From Pseudomonadota bacterium (lineage in GTDB: Bacteria > Desulfobacterota > Desulfobacteria > Desulfobacterales > Desulfobacteraceae): a DNA stretch of 33,010 bases. Positions 1 to 9,152 of this stretch are shown piece by piece. Every line of letters starts with the position of its first letter. Positions within the stretch are counted from its first letter, which is position 1. The position numbers and the translations under genes are program-made. The stretch is from NCBI GenBank assembly GCA_018821535.1, contig JAHJLV010000014.1, positions 1 to 33,010 of the forward strand, given 5' to 3'. The notes under the pieces are model-generated. The model saw nothing but the letters and a program-made list of their open reading frames with translations. It searched no databases and was not told the origin of the DNA.

Positions 1-1
1 A

Positions 2-1198
2 GACAGTGTTATTCAATCGCCCCAGGGCCGATCGGTAAAATATGCCGCCACATGCAATGCCTTTGGTGCGAATGATAAACTGCCCCTGGGGATGGTTGAT
101 GCCAGTGGAAACACAGTTTTAATCGCCTATCTGCGGCCGTTGAGCCATGGCGGATTCTTTGTGGAGCCTGCAGCACAGATTTCTCCTTTATTATTGGGTG
201 AAAATAATGACGGCCTTTATGATGGTTTGCCATATTTTCTGTTTGATTTAAGACCCCAGGGCTTTCTGGGACGTCAGATTGCGCAGAAAATGGCCTCTTT
301 ATCTGATGATTTTCCGGGTGATCCAAGACATTGGAATACAAATCATATTGGCCGCTATTTAATGTCCAATGGAGATGATCTGCCGGGTAATTTCAAATTT
401 GGCGAACAGGTGCTGCTTCGAGTCAGGCGCAATCCTGTAGCTGTCTTTGAAGATGACTATCCTGAACTTGCCGACAGTGTCATGAAAGGCAAGGTTCCCG
501 GATCATCTGCTGGCGGAGAGCAGCCAAAATTTACAGGGTTTAATGGTGATTTGTTCTCGCATGTCATTGTTAAATTTTCCCCTCAAGGAAACAGTGATCT
601 TGCTGAAAGGTGGCGTGATATTTTAATTACAGAATACCATGCTGCAAAAATTATACAGGAACAGGGCTTGCCCACCGCAGATACCCGACTTTTGGAAAAA
701 GGTGAAAGACTTTTTCTGGAAACCCGGCGGTTTGACAGAATGGGAGAATATGGAAGAACAACAATGATTTCACTTCAGGCAATTGATGCGGAATTTGTCG
801 GGTTGGGCACCAACTGGCCGCAAATGATAAAAGCCTTGTTTAAACAAAAATTTATCAGTGAACAAGATGTTCTTAATACGGAATTCTTATGGCATTTTGG
901 CCGTCTGATCAATAATACAGACATGCACTCAGGCAATCTAAGCCTGTCCATGGAAAATGAAACATTCCGGTTGTTGCCGCTATACGACATGTGTTCCATG
1001 GGATTTGCACCCAAAAGCCCTGCTGAAGTTGCGCCATATCATTTTGTACCGCCTGACCCTGAAACGTTTAACATCAGCAAAGATCTGCTTAAAATCTTAA
1101 AGAAAACAGCATGTGATTTCTGGGAGAGCGTGGCCGGTGATGATAGAACTTCCAAAGAGTTTAAAAAATTTTTACAACATAAAACGCCAGTTCCTTAA
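2..1198 (+). CDS. HipA-family serine/threonine kinase toxin, 5' end cut by window edge
   Basis: The frame is open from base 2, 30 codons before the first ATG at 92, so the N-terminus is outside the window. Counting from that ATG, a HipA-type kinase core is visible: a Gly/Ser loop ending GGEQPKF at 138-147, a Lys at 161 in VIVKF, RRFDR at 212-216, a catalytic-loop NNTDMHSGNLS at 274-284 (Asp277, Asn282) and a metal-binding LYDM with Asp299. HipA kinases phosphorylate translation factors or tRNA synthetases; the wording around GGEQPKF and DMHSGNLS is closest in my memory to the HipH/YjjJ branch, which carries an N-terminal winged helix and needs no HipB. Whether a hipB-like gene lies upstream cannot be seen. 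No antitoxin follows it: the next gene is an unrelated ATPase 150 bases on. Kinase family is secure; substrate and branch are inference. Confidence 0.88.
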   Translation, partial: DSVIQSPQGRSVKYAATCNAFGANDKLPLGMVDASGNTVLIAYLRPLSHGGFFVEPAAQISPLLLGENNDGLYDGLPYFLFDLRPQGFLGRQIAQKMASLSDDFPGDPRHWNTNHIGRYLMSNGDDLPGNFKFGEQVLLRVRRNPVAVFEDDYPELADSVMKGKVPGSSAGGEQPKFTGFNGDLFSHVIVKFSPQGNSDLAERWRDILITEYHAAKIIQEQGLPTADTRLLEKGERLFLETRRFDRMGEYGRTTMISLQAIDAEFVGLGTNWPQMIKALFKQKFISEQDVLNTEFLWHFGRLINNTDMHSGNLSLSMENETFRLLPLYDMCSMGFAPKSPAEVAPYHFVPPDPETFNISKDLLKILKKTACDFWESVAGDDRTSKEFKKFLQHKTPVP

Positions 1199-1283
1199 TC
1201 CATTTTTGAAGACGCCAAATAAAACGCATGTTAGCTTTTGTTTTTACACAAAAATTAAACTTTAGGGGTGAGTGTTATTGGTC

Positions 1284-1312
1284 TTGACTTTACGCAATGT
1301 GTGTAATATTTT
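1284..1312 (+). promoter_or_regulatory. Candidate sigma-70 promoter for the ATPase gene
   Basis: TTGACT at 1284-1289 and TATTTT at 1307-1312 are separated by 17 bases in an AT-rich gap between two same-strand genes. This would start transcription near 1319, about 40 bases before the preferred ATG at 1358. It implies the ATPase is expressed separately from the HipA-like gene. Confidence 0.45.
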
Positions 1313-1357
1313 ATACGCAAATATAAACATATGGCTTTGTGTAATATCGGGATAAAA

Positions 1358-2479
1358 ATGAAAAATCCATTCACGTATAGCAATATTGTCACCGGCCCTT
1401 ATTTTTGTAATCGAAAAAAAGAACAGGAAGATTTGCTGGAATTTATCAGATCCTCCCAGAATGTATTGCTGTATTCTCATAGACGAACCGGTAAAAGCTC
1501 CTTGATCAAACAGCTTTTTCTCAATATCAAACAGCAGGCTCCGGAAATCGGAACGCTTTATATTGATCTTTATGGCACCACATCTGAAAAAGAATTTATG
1601 AGCCGGATTTTTCAACAATTGAATGTCCTGGAAACAAATACGGATAAACTTATAAACTTATTAAAAAGCAGTATTGATAAGTTTTCGTTTCAGATTGGAA
1701 TTGATCCGAATACTAATTCGCCGACCATCACGCCAACATTCAATTCTGCAGACGAGAATCTGGTCTTAAAAAATCTTATGGAGCTGCTTGAAAAATTTTC
1801 TGCAAAACGAAAAATCGTCATTGCACTTGATGAATTTCAGGAGGTCGCCAAGTATACCGATGCCGACTCATTTGAAAAACGGCTGCGGTCTTATGTTCAG
1901 CATCATTCGAATATCTGCTATATTTTTTCCGGAAGTCAGCAGCATTTACTTACCGTCATGTTTCACTCTCAAGGCCGCGCGTTTTATCAACAGGCAGCAA
2001 GCTATCCGCTTAAACAGATTGAAACAAAGCATTATATCCCATGGATGAAACAATTATTTGACGAAGGTAATCTTTCAATTGAAAAAGCAAACTTAATAAA
2101 AATTGTCGACCAGTTTAAAAATCATCCCATGTATATTCAGTTATTTTGTTTTTTTCTATGGAGGGAACTGCAGCATACTCCCTGGAAAGAAGAGATGATC
2201 AATGGAATTGAAAGATCAATGATTGATCAAAAACATCTTGAATATCAAACCCTCTGGGATAATCTGTCCATAAATCAGAAAAAAACGCTTAAACTTATAT
2301 TGATAAATGATGGCCAGAATCTTTTTGCTGCCCAGACGCTGATCACAGTCTCTATAAAAACAGCCTCTGTTGTCACCCGGTGTTTGAAAACGCTGTTGGA
2401 AAAAGAGGTTTTAGTGAAGAATGGTAGATATATAATTCAGGACCTACTTTTTAAAAAATGGCTTATCCTGAATACATAA
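1358..2479 (+). CDS. AAA/ATPase_2-family ATP-binding protein
   Basis: A stand-alone P-loop ATPase of about 373 residues. Counted from the ATG at 1358, it opens with a GPYFCNRKKEQ segment typical of the archaeal-type ATPase family (PF01637), has a Walker A SHRRTGKSS at about 40-48 and a Walker B KIVIALDEFQE at about 152-162, then a YIFSGSQQHL sensor-like strand. A helical, winged-helix-like C-terminus follows. A longer start at 1331 is possible, but 1358 has GGGAT just upstream and gives the usual family opening. These ATPases occur in defence, plasmid or uncharacterised contexts; no partner nuclease or effector gene is adjacent. The DNA is more A+T rich than the cluster downstream, which fits an accessory gene. 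Function unknown. Confidence 0.85.
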   Translation: MKNPFTYSNIVTGPYFCNRKKEQEDLLEFIRSSQNVLLYSHRRTGKSSLIKQLFLNIKQQAPEIGTLYIDLYGTTSEKEFMSRIFQQLNVLETNTDKLINLLKSSIDKFSFQIGIDPNTNSPTITPTFNSADENLVLKNLMELLEKFSAKRKIVIALDEFQEVAKYTDADSFEKRLRSYVQHHSNICYIFSGSQQHLLTVMFHSQGRAFYQQAASYPLKQIETKHYIPWMKQLFDEGNLSIEKANLIKIVDQFKNHPMYIQLFCFFLWRELQHTPWKEEMINGIERSMIDQKHLEYQTLWDNLSINQKKTLKLILINDGQNLFAAQTLITVSIKTASVVTRCLKTLLEKEVLVKNGRYIIQDLLFKKWLILNT

Positions 2480-2674
2480 GAATGCTGCTGGGCGAAAAGA
2501 AAGATAAACTTAAATCGCAAAATAAATGGTCCAACAGCTGGTCAGGTCAAATTTTTATCGTGTTTTCCACATAATTATTCTGCATGAGCAGCCAGCGTTA
2601 TGGGGAAGAGTTGTTGAATATTCATATCTTCAATGCTAAAAGCTGTATGCAGGGATGTCCAGCAGAAATTCTGT

Positions 2675-2703
2675 TTGACAATACCTGGTTTTTAACCTAT
2701 CGG
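2675..2703 (+). promoter_or_regulatory. Candidate promoter for mscL
   Basis: A perfect TTGACA at 2675-2680 is followed after 17 bases by TATCGG (2698-2703), a weak -10 box. It lies about 50 bases before the mscL start. The rest of the 272-base gap (2480-2751) shows no convincing gene. Confidence 0.4.
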
Positions 2704-2751
2704 ATGAGTATTTCCCAAAACCGACACAACTTAATTTGAAGGAGAGCCAAG

Positions 2752-3153
2752 ATGAGCATGATGAAGGAATTCAAGGCATTTGCAATGCGTGGCAATGTAG
2801 TGGATATGGCTGTTGGAATCGTAATTGGCGGTGCTTTCGGGAAGATTGTCTCGTCATTTGTTGCAGATGTCATCATGCCGCCGCTGGGCATGCTTCTGGG
2901 CAGGGTCAATTTTGCCAACCTCGCAGTTACGCTGAAAGCGGCCAGTGGAGATGTGGCTGCTGTGACACTGAACTATGGGAAGTTTATTCAGACTGCTGTG
3001 GACTTTGTGATCATCGCGTTTGCAATATTTCTGGTGATAAAGGGAATGAACTCACTGAAAAAGAAGGAGGAGGCAGCTCCTGAAGCACCGCCTGCGCCGT
3101 CGAAAGAGGAAATACTGCTTACCGAAATCAGAGATCTGCTCAAGCAGAAGTGA
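2752..3153 (+). CDS. mscL: Large-conductance mechanosensitive channel MscL
   Basis: Homopentameric inner-membrane channel that opens under membrane tension and vents solutes during hypo-osmotic shock. The 133-residue product has the family signature from the N-terminus: an amphipathic [20 protein letters not shown] helix and a first membrane helix [20 protein letters not shown] forming the hydrophobic gate. A periplasmic loop follows, then a second helix (about 80-102, [20 protein letters not shown]) and a charged cytoplasmic bundle ending [12 protein letters not shown]. Length matches the family (about 130-150). The start is fixed by AAGGAG about 8 bases upstream. It is a single-gene unit converging on recD2 with a 47-base gap in which I see only a weak inverted repeat. 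Confidence 0.97.
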   Translation: MSMMKEFKAFAMRGNVVDMAVGIVIGGAFGKIVSSFVADVIMPPLGMLLGRVNFANLAVTLKAASGDVAAVTLNYGKFIQTAVDFVIIAFAIFLVIKGMNSLKKKEEAAPEAPPAPSKEEILLTEIRDLLKQK

Positions 3154-3200
3154 TCCACCTGCAGATTCGAGCCAACTCATTGAATTCATGGCTTCAATCT

Positions 3201-5351
3201 TTAGGGTGTCATCAGTTTTTGTTTCAGGCCGGTTAGGCGAAGGGCGGTTTTGTTATTGTTCAGGGCAATTTCAAGGGCTTTTGAGGAACCCACCATGATT
3301 ACCAGATGTTTGCCCCGGGTCATGGCGGTATATAAAAGATTTCGCTGGAGCAGAGGAAAATGGGCTGTGGTCAGCGCTATGATGACAGCAGAATATTCAC
3401 TTCCCTGGGATTTGTGAACAGATATGGTATAGGCAAGGGACAGTTCGTCCAGTTCCAGGATATCATATTCCACCACCCGGCCGTCATAGTCCACCAGAAG
3501 CATGTTTTTTGATTTTATGACATCCAGGACAATTCCGATATCTCCGTTAAACACCTCTTTTTCATAATTATTTTTCAGGTGCATGACCTTGTCATTGGGC
3601 TTGAAGGTGATTCCCCGGGATTCGATGCCGCCTTTTGAGGTGTTCAATACCTGCTGAAGCTGGTGGTTCAGGTTGATGGTGCCGGCAGCACCCCTGTGCA
3701 TGGGGGTAAGCACCTGGACTTCATTAATATGGGGAAAAGCTTTGGGGATGCGACTGGAACACAGTTCCAGAATCGTGTCCACTACTTTTTCAGGCTGGCC
3801 GGTTTCTATAAAATAAAATTCAGACAGTTCTCCTGATCTGGCTTTTTGAAACTGCGGCATTTCGCCGTTTCTGATGCTGTGGGCATACATGATGATCGGG
3901 CTTTGGGCCGCCTGCCGGAATATTTTTGTCAAAGAAAAGACATTTACCGTATTTGATTCAATAATATCCAGAAGAACATTGCCCGGCCCCACAGACGGCA
4001 GTTGAAAGGTGTCTCCCACGATAATGATACTGGCGCTTATGGGCAAAGCTTCAAGAAGGCGGTACATCAAGATGGTATCCACCATGGAGGCCTCGTCCAC
4101 AATAAAGACATCCAGTTCAAGGGGATTTCCAAAATGCCGTTCAAAGCTCTGGTTTTCATGGTCAAATCCCAGCAATTTATGCAGGGTGGATGCTTTTTTT
4201 CCGGTGACCTGGGACAGGCGCCGGGCTGCTCTGCCCGTAGGGGCTGCCAGTGTTATTCTCAGGTTCTGGAGGCTGAATATTTCGCATAAGGCCCGTATAA
4301 GAGTAGTTTTCCCTGTTCCGGGCCCGCCTGTGATGACCACTATTTTTTCTTCCATGACTTTGGCCACAACATCAAGCTGTTCTTCAGACAGCGTGACAGC
4401 CAGCCGGGTTAAGACCTTGTCAAGGATTTCATCCTGGCTCAGCGGGCAGGCGGTTTTGGGAAATGACAGCATGGCTTTTATACGGGATGCGATTCCTGAT
4501 TCTGCCGTGTAAAGCCTTTTCAGATATACCTGGGTATCATTGTTTTCTTCAATTACCCGGATATCACCGATATGTTCCAGAGCCTGAAGCGCTTGTTCAA
4601 ATTTTTCTTTTGCCACACCGGCAAGCGCTGCTGCTGAATGAAACAATTCATTTTTGAGACCATATACGTGACCGTCCTGTTCAGCGGCCAGCAGACAGTG
4701 GATCAGACAGGCTTTAAGCCGGTTTTCATCATCCTTGGTAACGCCGGATTTTAAGGCAATCATGTCTGCGATGGAAAATCCGATATCCGGCAGATCGCCT
4801 GCAATGGTGTACGGATTGTCCTGTAATATCTCCAATGCCTTTGATCCGTATGTTTTAAGAATAATGGCAGCATGGTGGACACTGACGCCATTTTCCTGCA
4901 AAAACTGCATTACCCGCCGCACCGCATGATGGGTGTTCCAGGCATATTCAATCAGTTTTTGTTTGCCTGCGCCAATGCCGCTGATTTCCTTGAGGCGGTC
5001 AGGTTCGTTTTCAATAACATCCAGTGTGGTTTCCTGAAAATGATCCACGATTTTATCTGCAAGCGATTTTCCAACGCCGGATATGATTCCGGAACCCAGA
5101 TACTTTCGAATGCCTGAAACCGTGGCCGGCAGAATAACCGTGAAGGTTTCTACATTGAACTGATCTCCATATCTGGCATGGGAAGACCAGTTCCCGGTGA
5201 TTTCAAGGCTTTCGCCTTCATATATGCCGGCAAGATGACCCACAATGGTGACAGGATCACTGATTTTGGGAATTTTGAGTTTGGCAACCGTATAATGATT
5301 GTCCGGATTTTTGAAGGTGACGTGATGAAGAATGCCTTTAAGGGTTATCAT
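3201..5351 (-). CDS. recD2: RecD2-type SF1B DNA helicase
   Basis: ATP-dependent 5'-3' DNA helicase of the RecD2 class, found outside RecBCD and linked to repair and replication-fork maintenance. The 716-residue protein has an N-terminal OB-like region and helix-hairpin-helix segments (about 80-135, including SGVGKSLADKI and SGIGAGKQKLI). The helicase core carries Walker A GGPGTGKT at 342-349, motif Ia APTGRAARRL, motif II VDEAS at 418-422, motif III GDTFQLPSVG at 446-455, and C-terminal motifs including SVHKSQGSE and LLYTAMTRGK. Length is typical of RecD2 (about 720-850). Its ATG follows the gmhB stop with no spacer, so the two are probably translationally coupled. No recB or recC is nearby. 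Confidence 0.95.
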   Translation of the reverse strand: MITLKGILHHVTFKNPDNHYTVAKLKIPKISDPVTIVGHLAGIYEGESLEITGNWSSHARYGDQFNVETFTVILPATVSGIRKYLGSGIISGVGKSLADKIVDHFQETTLDVIENEPDRLKEISGIGAGKQKLIEYAWNTHHAVRRVMQFLQENGVSVHHAAIILKTYGSKALEILQDNPYTIAGDLPDIGFSIADMIALKSGVTKDDENRLKACLIHCLLAAEQDGHVYGLKNELFHSAAALAGVAKEKFEQALQALEHIGDIRVIEENNDTQVYLKRLYTAESGIASRIKAMLSFPKTACPLSQDEILDKVLTRLAVTLSEEQLDVVAKVMEEKIVVITGGPGTGKTTLIRALCEIFSLQNLRITLAAPTGRAARRLSQVTGKKASTLHKLLGFDHENQSFERHFGNPLELDVFIVDEASMVDTILMYRLLEALPISASIIIVGDTFQLPSVGPGNVLLDIIESNTVNVFSLTKIFRQAAQSPIIMYAHSIRNGEMPQFQKARSGELSEFYFIETGQPEKVVDTILELCSSRIPKAFPHINEVQVLTPMHRGAAGTINLNHQLQQVLNTSKGGIESRGITFKPNDKVMHLKNNYEKEVFNGDIGIVLDVIKSKNMLLVDYDGRVVEYDILELDELSLAYTISVHKSQGSEYSAVIIALTTAHFPLLQRNLLYTAMTRGKHLVIMVGSSKALEIALNNNKTALRLTGLKQKLMTP

Positions 5352-5921
5352 TTATACTTGATTGCGGTGTTTTATATTCTGGATGATCCACTGGGCTGCA
5401 GCAAACAGATTGTCTGCCACATGATCCGGGTGAATGTTCCGGGACAGGAGTGCAGGCAGCGCTGCATTCCCATTCCCAGTTCTGACCAGAACTGTGGTTT
5501 TGCATCCGGCATTTAAGCCGCACTCCATATCCGTGGCGCTGTCGCCGACCATTATTGCTTTTGAAAGATCAATCCGGTGTTTTAAAATAGCCTGTTGAAT
5601 GAGTCCCGGGGCAGGTTTTCTGCACGAGCAGTTGTCTTTTGGCAAATGGGGGCAAAAAAAGATATCTGTAATATGGCCCCCGGCTTTTTTTACACCATCT
5701 GTCATTTTTTTGAAAATCGCGGTTAATGTTGAAGGGTCTGCCATTTTTCTTCCGATGATGCTTTGATTGGTGATAATGATAATTTTGAAATCATGCTCAC
5801 ATAAAAGCGCAATGGCTTCCGGGCTTTTGGGGATAAACTCAAATTCTGAAGGGGTTTTAATATAATCAGCAGAATCTTTGTTGATCACACCATCCCTGTC
5901 CAGAAAAACAATATGGCTCAT
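5352..5921 (-). CDS. gmhB: D-glycero-D-manno-heptose-1,7-bisphosphate 7-phosphatase (HAD family)
   Basis: HAD-superfamily phosphatase that removes the 7-phosphate in ADP-heptose synthesis for the lipopolysaccharide inner core. The 189-residue protein starts with the nucleophile motif FLDRDGVIN (Asp8, Asp10). TNQS follows at 51-54, then the structural zinc loop FFCPHLPKDNCSCRKP (Cys90, His92, Cys98, Cys100, with Lys102) and motif IV VGDSATDM (Asp127, Asp131). That zinc loop distinguishes GmhB from histidinol-phosphatase paralogues fairly well, though the substrate is inferred. Usual length is about 180-190. It sits 21 bases after rlpA and abuts recD2, so it is part of the same minus-strand operon. 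No other heptose gene is in the window. Confidence 0.9.
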   Translation of the reverse strand: MSHIVFLDRDGVINKDSADYIKTPSEFEFIPKSPEAIALLCEHDFKIIIITNQSIIGRKMADPSTLTAIFKKMTDGVKKAGGHITDIFFCPHLPKDNCSCRKPAPGLIQQAILKHRIDLSKAIMVGDSATDMECGLNAGCKTTVLVRTGNGNAALPALLSRNIHPDHVADNLFAAAQWIIQNIKHRNQV

Positions 5922-5942
5922 ACGCTTTGCCTTTCTATCAAA

Positions 5943-6749
5943 CTATTCTGCCACCGCAAAAGCAGAACCAAAGCCTTGAGTGATTATTTTTTCGCTGAAA
6001 GTGATGGCATCCTGCAAATTGCTGAATCTGCCGATTCTGACTCTGTAAAAGGTTCCCCGGTCATCTGTAAACGTTTCAATATGTGCGTTTTCATATGTTT
6101 TTGATAATTTGTCCCGGTATTTTTCCGCATTGGTTTTTACCTTGAATGCACCGATCTGTACTGTAAAATTTCCTTTCCAGTAATCCAAAGGTGTAAAGGT
6201 GACCGGAGTTTTTGTTTTTTCTGAATATGAGGCTGCCTGACCCAGGGCGGTGACTCTTACCTGGGCAGTTCCCGGTCCTACAATACCGATGCGTTTGGCA
6301 CCGGTATAGGACAGATCGATAATTCGTCCTGCAATAAAGGGTCCCCGGTCATTTATTCTGACAATAATTTTTTTGTTGTTTTCCAGATTATGCACACTGA
6401 CCCAGGTGTTCATGGGAAGAGTTTTATGGGCGGCGGTCATGTCATACATATTGTAACGTTCACCATTGGAGGTTTTTCTGCCATGAAACTGACTGCCATA
6501 CCAGGACGCTTTTCCTGTCTGGACAAATCCGGTGGCGCTGTGAATGGGGGTATACCTTTCCCCTTTCACTTCATAGGGCCTTTGAGTGGCCAGATGTTTT
6601 TTGTTGTATGCCGGAGTCTTTTTATCATAGGTTGAAGATTCTCCGGGCGGGATATGGCCTGAACCATAGGTATTATCAAGGGCGGAAGAGCATCCGGTAA
6701 TGCAAACCGTAAATATGAACAGCATCAGAATAGCAATTTTTAATTTCAA
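5943..6749 (-). CDS. rlpA: RlpA-like septal lipoprotein with DPBB and SPOR domains
   Basis: Predicted outer-membrane lipoprotein lytic transglycosylase acting on denuded peptidoglycan glycan strands at the septum. The 268-residue product has a lipoprotein signal ending CITGC (Cys20). A double-psi beta-barrel occupies about 75-165 (GKASWYGSQFHGRKTSNGE, then VRINDRGPF and RIIDLS), and a C-terminal SPOR repeat about 193-265 (FTVQIGAFKVKTNAEKY, then YRVRIGRF). The start is a TTG at 6747-6749, supported by GGAG eight bases upstream and by the well-formed signal peptide that begins there. It lies between lon (21-base gap) and gmhB. Enzymatic activity is inferred from family, since some RlpA proteins only bind glycan. 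Confidence 0.93.
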   Translation of the reverse strand: MKLKIAILMLFIFTVCITGCSSALDNTYGSGHIPPGESSTYDKKTPAYNKKHLATQRPYEVKGERYTPIHSATGFVQTGKASWYGSQFHGRKTSNGERYNMYDMTAAHKTLPMNTWVSVHNLENNKKIIVRINDRGPFIAGRIIDLSYTGAKRIGIVGPGTAQVRVTALGQAASYSEKTKTPVTFTPLDYWKGNFTVQIGAFKVKTNAEKYRDKLSKTYENAHIETFTDDRGTFYRVRIGRFSNLQDAITFSEKIITQGFGSAFAVAE

Positions 6750-6770
6750 AAAACAAGCTCCATTTATTTA

Positions 6771-9122
6771 TCAGTCAAGGGCCAGTGTCAATACATCTTT
6801 CATTTTATCAACATAGTGAAACTCAATTGTGTCTTTAACATAATCCGGTACATCTTCCATATCTTTTTTATTCCACAGCGGCAGAAGAATGGTTTTAATG
6901 CCGGCACGGTGAGCCGCGATGACTTTTTCCTTTATGCCTCCGACCGGCAGCACTTCTCCTCTGAGGGTGATTTCTCCGCTCATGGCCAGTCTTTTTTTTA
7001 CACATCGTCCAGTCATCAGAGATGTCAGGCAGGTCAGCATGGCAACCCCGGCAGACGGACCGTCTTTGGGAATGGACCCTTCGGGCACATGGATATGAAT
7101 ATCATTGTGATCAAAAAAAGTTTCGTCTATATTTAATTTTTTTGCATTGGCCCGGATAAAGCTTAATGCAGTGGTTGCCGATTCTTTCATCACATCTCCA
7201 AGCTGACCGGTCAGGGACAGTCCTTTTCCGCCGGTCATTGCAACCGCTTCGATAAACAGGATTTCACCGCCGTAAGGAGTCCAGGCAAGCCCCACAACAA
7301 CACCGGGATTTTCTTTTCTTAAGGCCATGTCCGGCATGTTGGGAGCCGGTCCCAGATATTCATGCAGGTTATCCTGGCGGATCAATAATTCAGTGGCCAT
7401 CTCTTCTGCAATTTTACTGGCAACCCCGCGACAGACAGAACCAATATGCCGTTCAAGGTTTCTCAATCCGGATTCTCTGGTATATCCGGAAATTATTTTT
7501 TTAATAGCGCCTGTGGTGATTTTAATCTGGGATGCATTCAGGCCATTGGCTTCTCTTTGTCTGGGAATCAGGTAGCGGGTGGCTATCTTGAGTTTTTCTT
7601 CCTTGGTATAGCCGTTGAGCTCTAAAACCTCCATCCGGTCTCTCAATGGTGCCGGAATGGTGTGAAGGACATTTGCGGTGGTAAGAAACATGACATCGGA
7701 AAGGTCAAAGGGGACATCCAGGTAATGATCGGAAAAGGAAAAATTTTGCTCCGGATCCAGAACCTCAAGAAGCGCTGAAGACGGATCTCCGTGATAGGAG
7801 GAATCCACCTTGTCGATTTCATCCAGCATGAACACCGGGTTTTTAGTGCCGGCTTTTCTCAGATGCTGGATGATTCTTCCGGGAAGGGCACCGACATAGG
7901 TTCTTCTGTGTCCTCTGATTTCTGCTTCATCCCGCAGTCCTCCTAACGCAATTCTGACAAATTTTCGTCCAAGGGCCTTGGCAATGGACCGGCCCAGAGA
8001 TGTTTTTCCTGTGCCCGGCGGGCCTGAAAAACAAAGGATCGGCCCTTTTGAATCTTTTTTCAGTTTGCGGACAGCCAGATATTCAAGGATTCGTTTTTTG
8101 GGTTTTTCAAGACCAAAATGATCGTTATTCAAGATTCGACGGGCTTCTTTTATGTCCAGTTTATCCTTGGAGCGTTTCTGCCAGGGCAGGGATGTCAGCC
8201 AGTCCAGATAGCTGGATGCCACCACATATTCAGAAGAAGACGGGTGCATTCTGGCCAGGCGCTGCAACTCTCTTTGCCCTTCTTTCCGGGCTTCTTCAGA
8301 AAGCCCCCTGTCTTTGATTTTTGTCCGGTATTCCTTGATTTCCACGCTTTCATCTTCGGTTTCACCCAGTTCGTCCTTGATGGCTTTAAGCTGCTGTCGA
8401 AGATAGTATTCTCGCTGGCGTTTATCCATATCTTCTTTGACCTGACTTTGGATTTTGGAGCCCATTTCAAGGATTTCCAGTTGATCATTCACCAGGCGGG
8501 TTACTTTTTTCAGCCGTTTATTAACATCTATAAGCTCGATCACTTTTTGCTTTTCTTTCACCGGGGCATTGATGGTGGAGGCGACCATATCTGCAAGAAC
8601 GTTTGGTTCCTGAAGAGATTTAATCATATGTGCCATCTCTGAGGGCAGTCCCGGAGACAGGTCCACTATTTTTTCATACTGCTCTACGATATTGGCCATT
8701 AACGCACGGTTTTCTTTATTCCGGTCAGCGTTCTTGCTTTCCATGATGCTGATCTTTGCCTGCATGTACTGTTTGTTCTGTAAAAATTCTAAAACCCGGA
8801 AGCGGTTCAGCCCCTGGATCAGCAGCTGGGCCTTGTTATCTTCCATTTTGGACATTTTTAAAATAATGGCCACGGTGCCGATGCGATGCAGATCCTCGGC
8901 AGTATGTTTGGTATCAATATCATTTTTTTTTGAGAGCAAAAGGCCCAGCATGCGGTTTCCGGCCATGGCCTCATCAATCAGTTCAACAGCCTCGTGCTGG
9001 ATGAGAACCAGAGGTAAAACCATTTTTGGGAAAAGATTGGTGTCAACAATAGGCAGAATGGGAATGATATCCGGGATATTGTCAGAGGAGATGCTGTTTG
9101 AGGCGTGTCTGAGATCATCCAT
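6771..9122 (-). CDS. lon: ATP-dependent Lon protease
   Basis: Cytoplasmic hexameric AAA+ serine protease that degrades misfolded and regulatory proteins. The 783-residue chain has the LonA architecture: an N-terminal substrate-binding domain (about 20-215, starting IPILPIVDTNLFP), a coiled-coil segment, and an AAA+ module with Walker A GPPGTGKT at 367-374 and Walker B FMLDEID at 431-437. The protease domain has the Ser-Lys dyad at Ser690 (PKDGPSAG) and Lys733 (GGIKEK), 43 residues apart as in E. coli Lon. Length is standard. It follows hsp20 by 30 bases, a natural proteostasis pair, and leads into rlpA-gmhB-recD2. No sigma-32-like or CIRCE element was found upstream of hsp20. Confidence 0.98.
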   Translation of the reverse strand: MDDLRHASNSISSDNIPDIIPILPIVDTNLFPKMVLPLVLIQHEAVELIDEAMAGNRMLGLLLSKKNDIDTKHTAEDLHRIGTVAIILKMSKMEDNKAQLLIQGLNRFRVLEFLQNKQYMQAKISIMESKNADRNKENRALMANIVEQYEKIVDLSPGLPSEMAHMIKSLQEPNVLADMVASTINAPVKEKQKVIELIDVNKRLKKVTRLVNDQLEILEMGSKIQSQVKEDMDKRQREYYLRQQLKAIKDELGETEDESVEIKEYRTKIKDRGLSEEARKEGQRELQRLARMHPSSSEYVVASSYLDWLTSLPWQKRSKDKLDIKEARRILNNDHFGLEKPKKRILEYLAVRKLKKDSKGPILCFSGPPGTGKTSLGRSIAKALGRKFVRIALGGLRDEAEIRGHRRTYVGALPGRIIQHLRKAGTKNPVFMLDEIDKVDSSYHGDPSSALLEVLDPEQNFSFSDHYLDVPFDLSDVMFLTTANVLHTIPAPLRDRMEVLELNGYTKEEKLKIATRYLIPRQREANGLNASQIKITTGAIKKIISGYTRESGLRNLERHIGSVCRGVASKIAEEMATELLIRQDNLHEYLGPAPNMPDMALRKENPGVVVGLAWTPYGGEILFIEAVAMTGGKGLSLTGQLGDVMKESATTALSFIRANAKKLNIDETFFDHNDIHIHVPEGSIPKDGPSAGVAMLTCLTSLMTGRCVKKRLAMSGEITLRGEVLPVGGIKEKVIAAHRAGIKTILLPLWNKKDMEDVPDYVKDTIEFHYVDKMKDVLTLALD

Positions 9123-9152
9123 TAGTATCTGGTTCCTTTCGGGAGCTGCAGC

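Noticed and set aside
2458..2571. Frame overlapping the ATPase end, considered as a frameshifted C-terminal extension
   Set aside because: The in-frame ATPase end (LLFKKWLILN) has the expected tryptophan and a normal stop, so no frameshift is needed.
2584..2739. 51-codon plus-strand frame before mscL
   Set aside because: No Shine-Dalgarno sequence and no family resemblance; it overlaps the candidate mscL promoter.
4002..4512. Plus-strand frames of 95 and 167 codons inside recD2
   Set aside because: They are antisense to conserved helicase motifs and their products look like no protein family; shadow frames.
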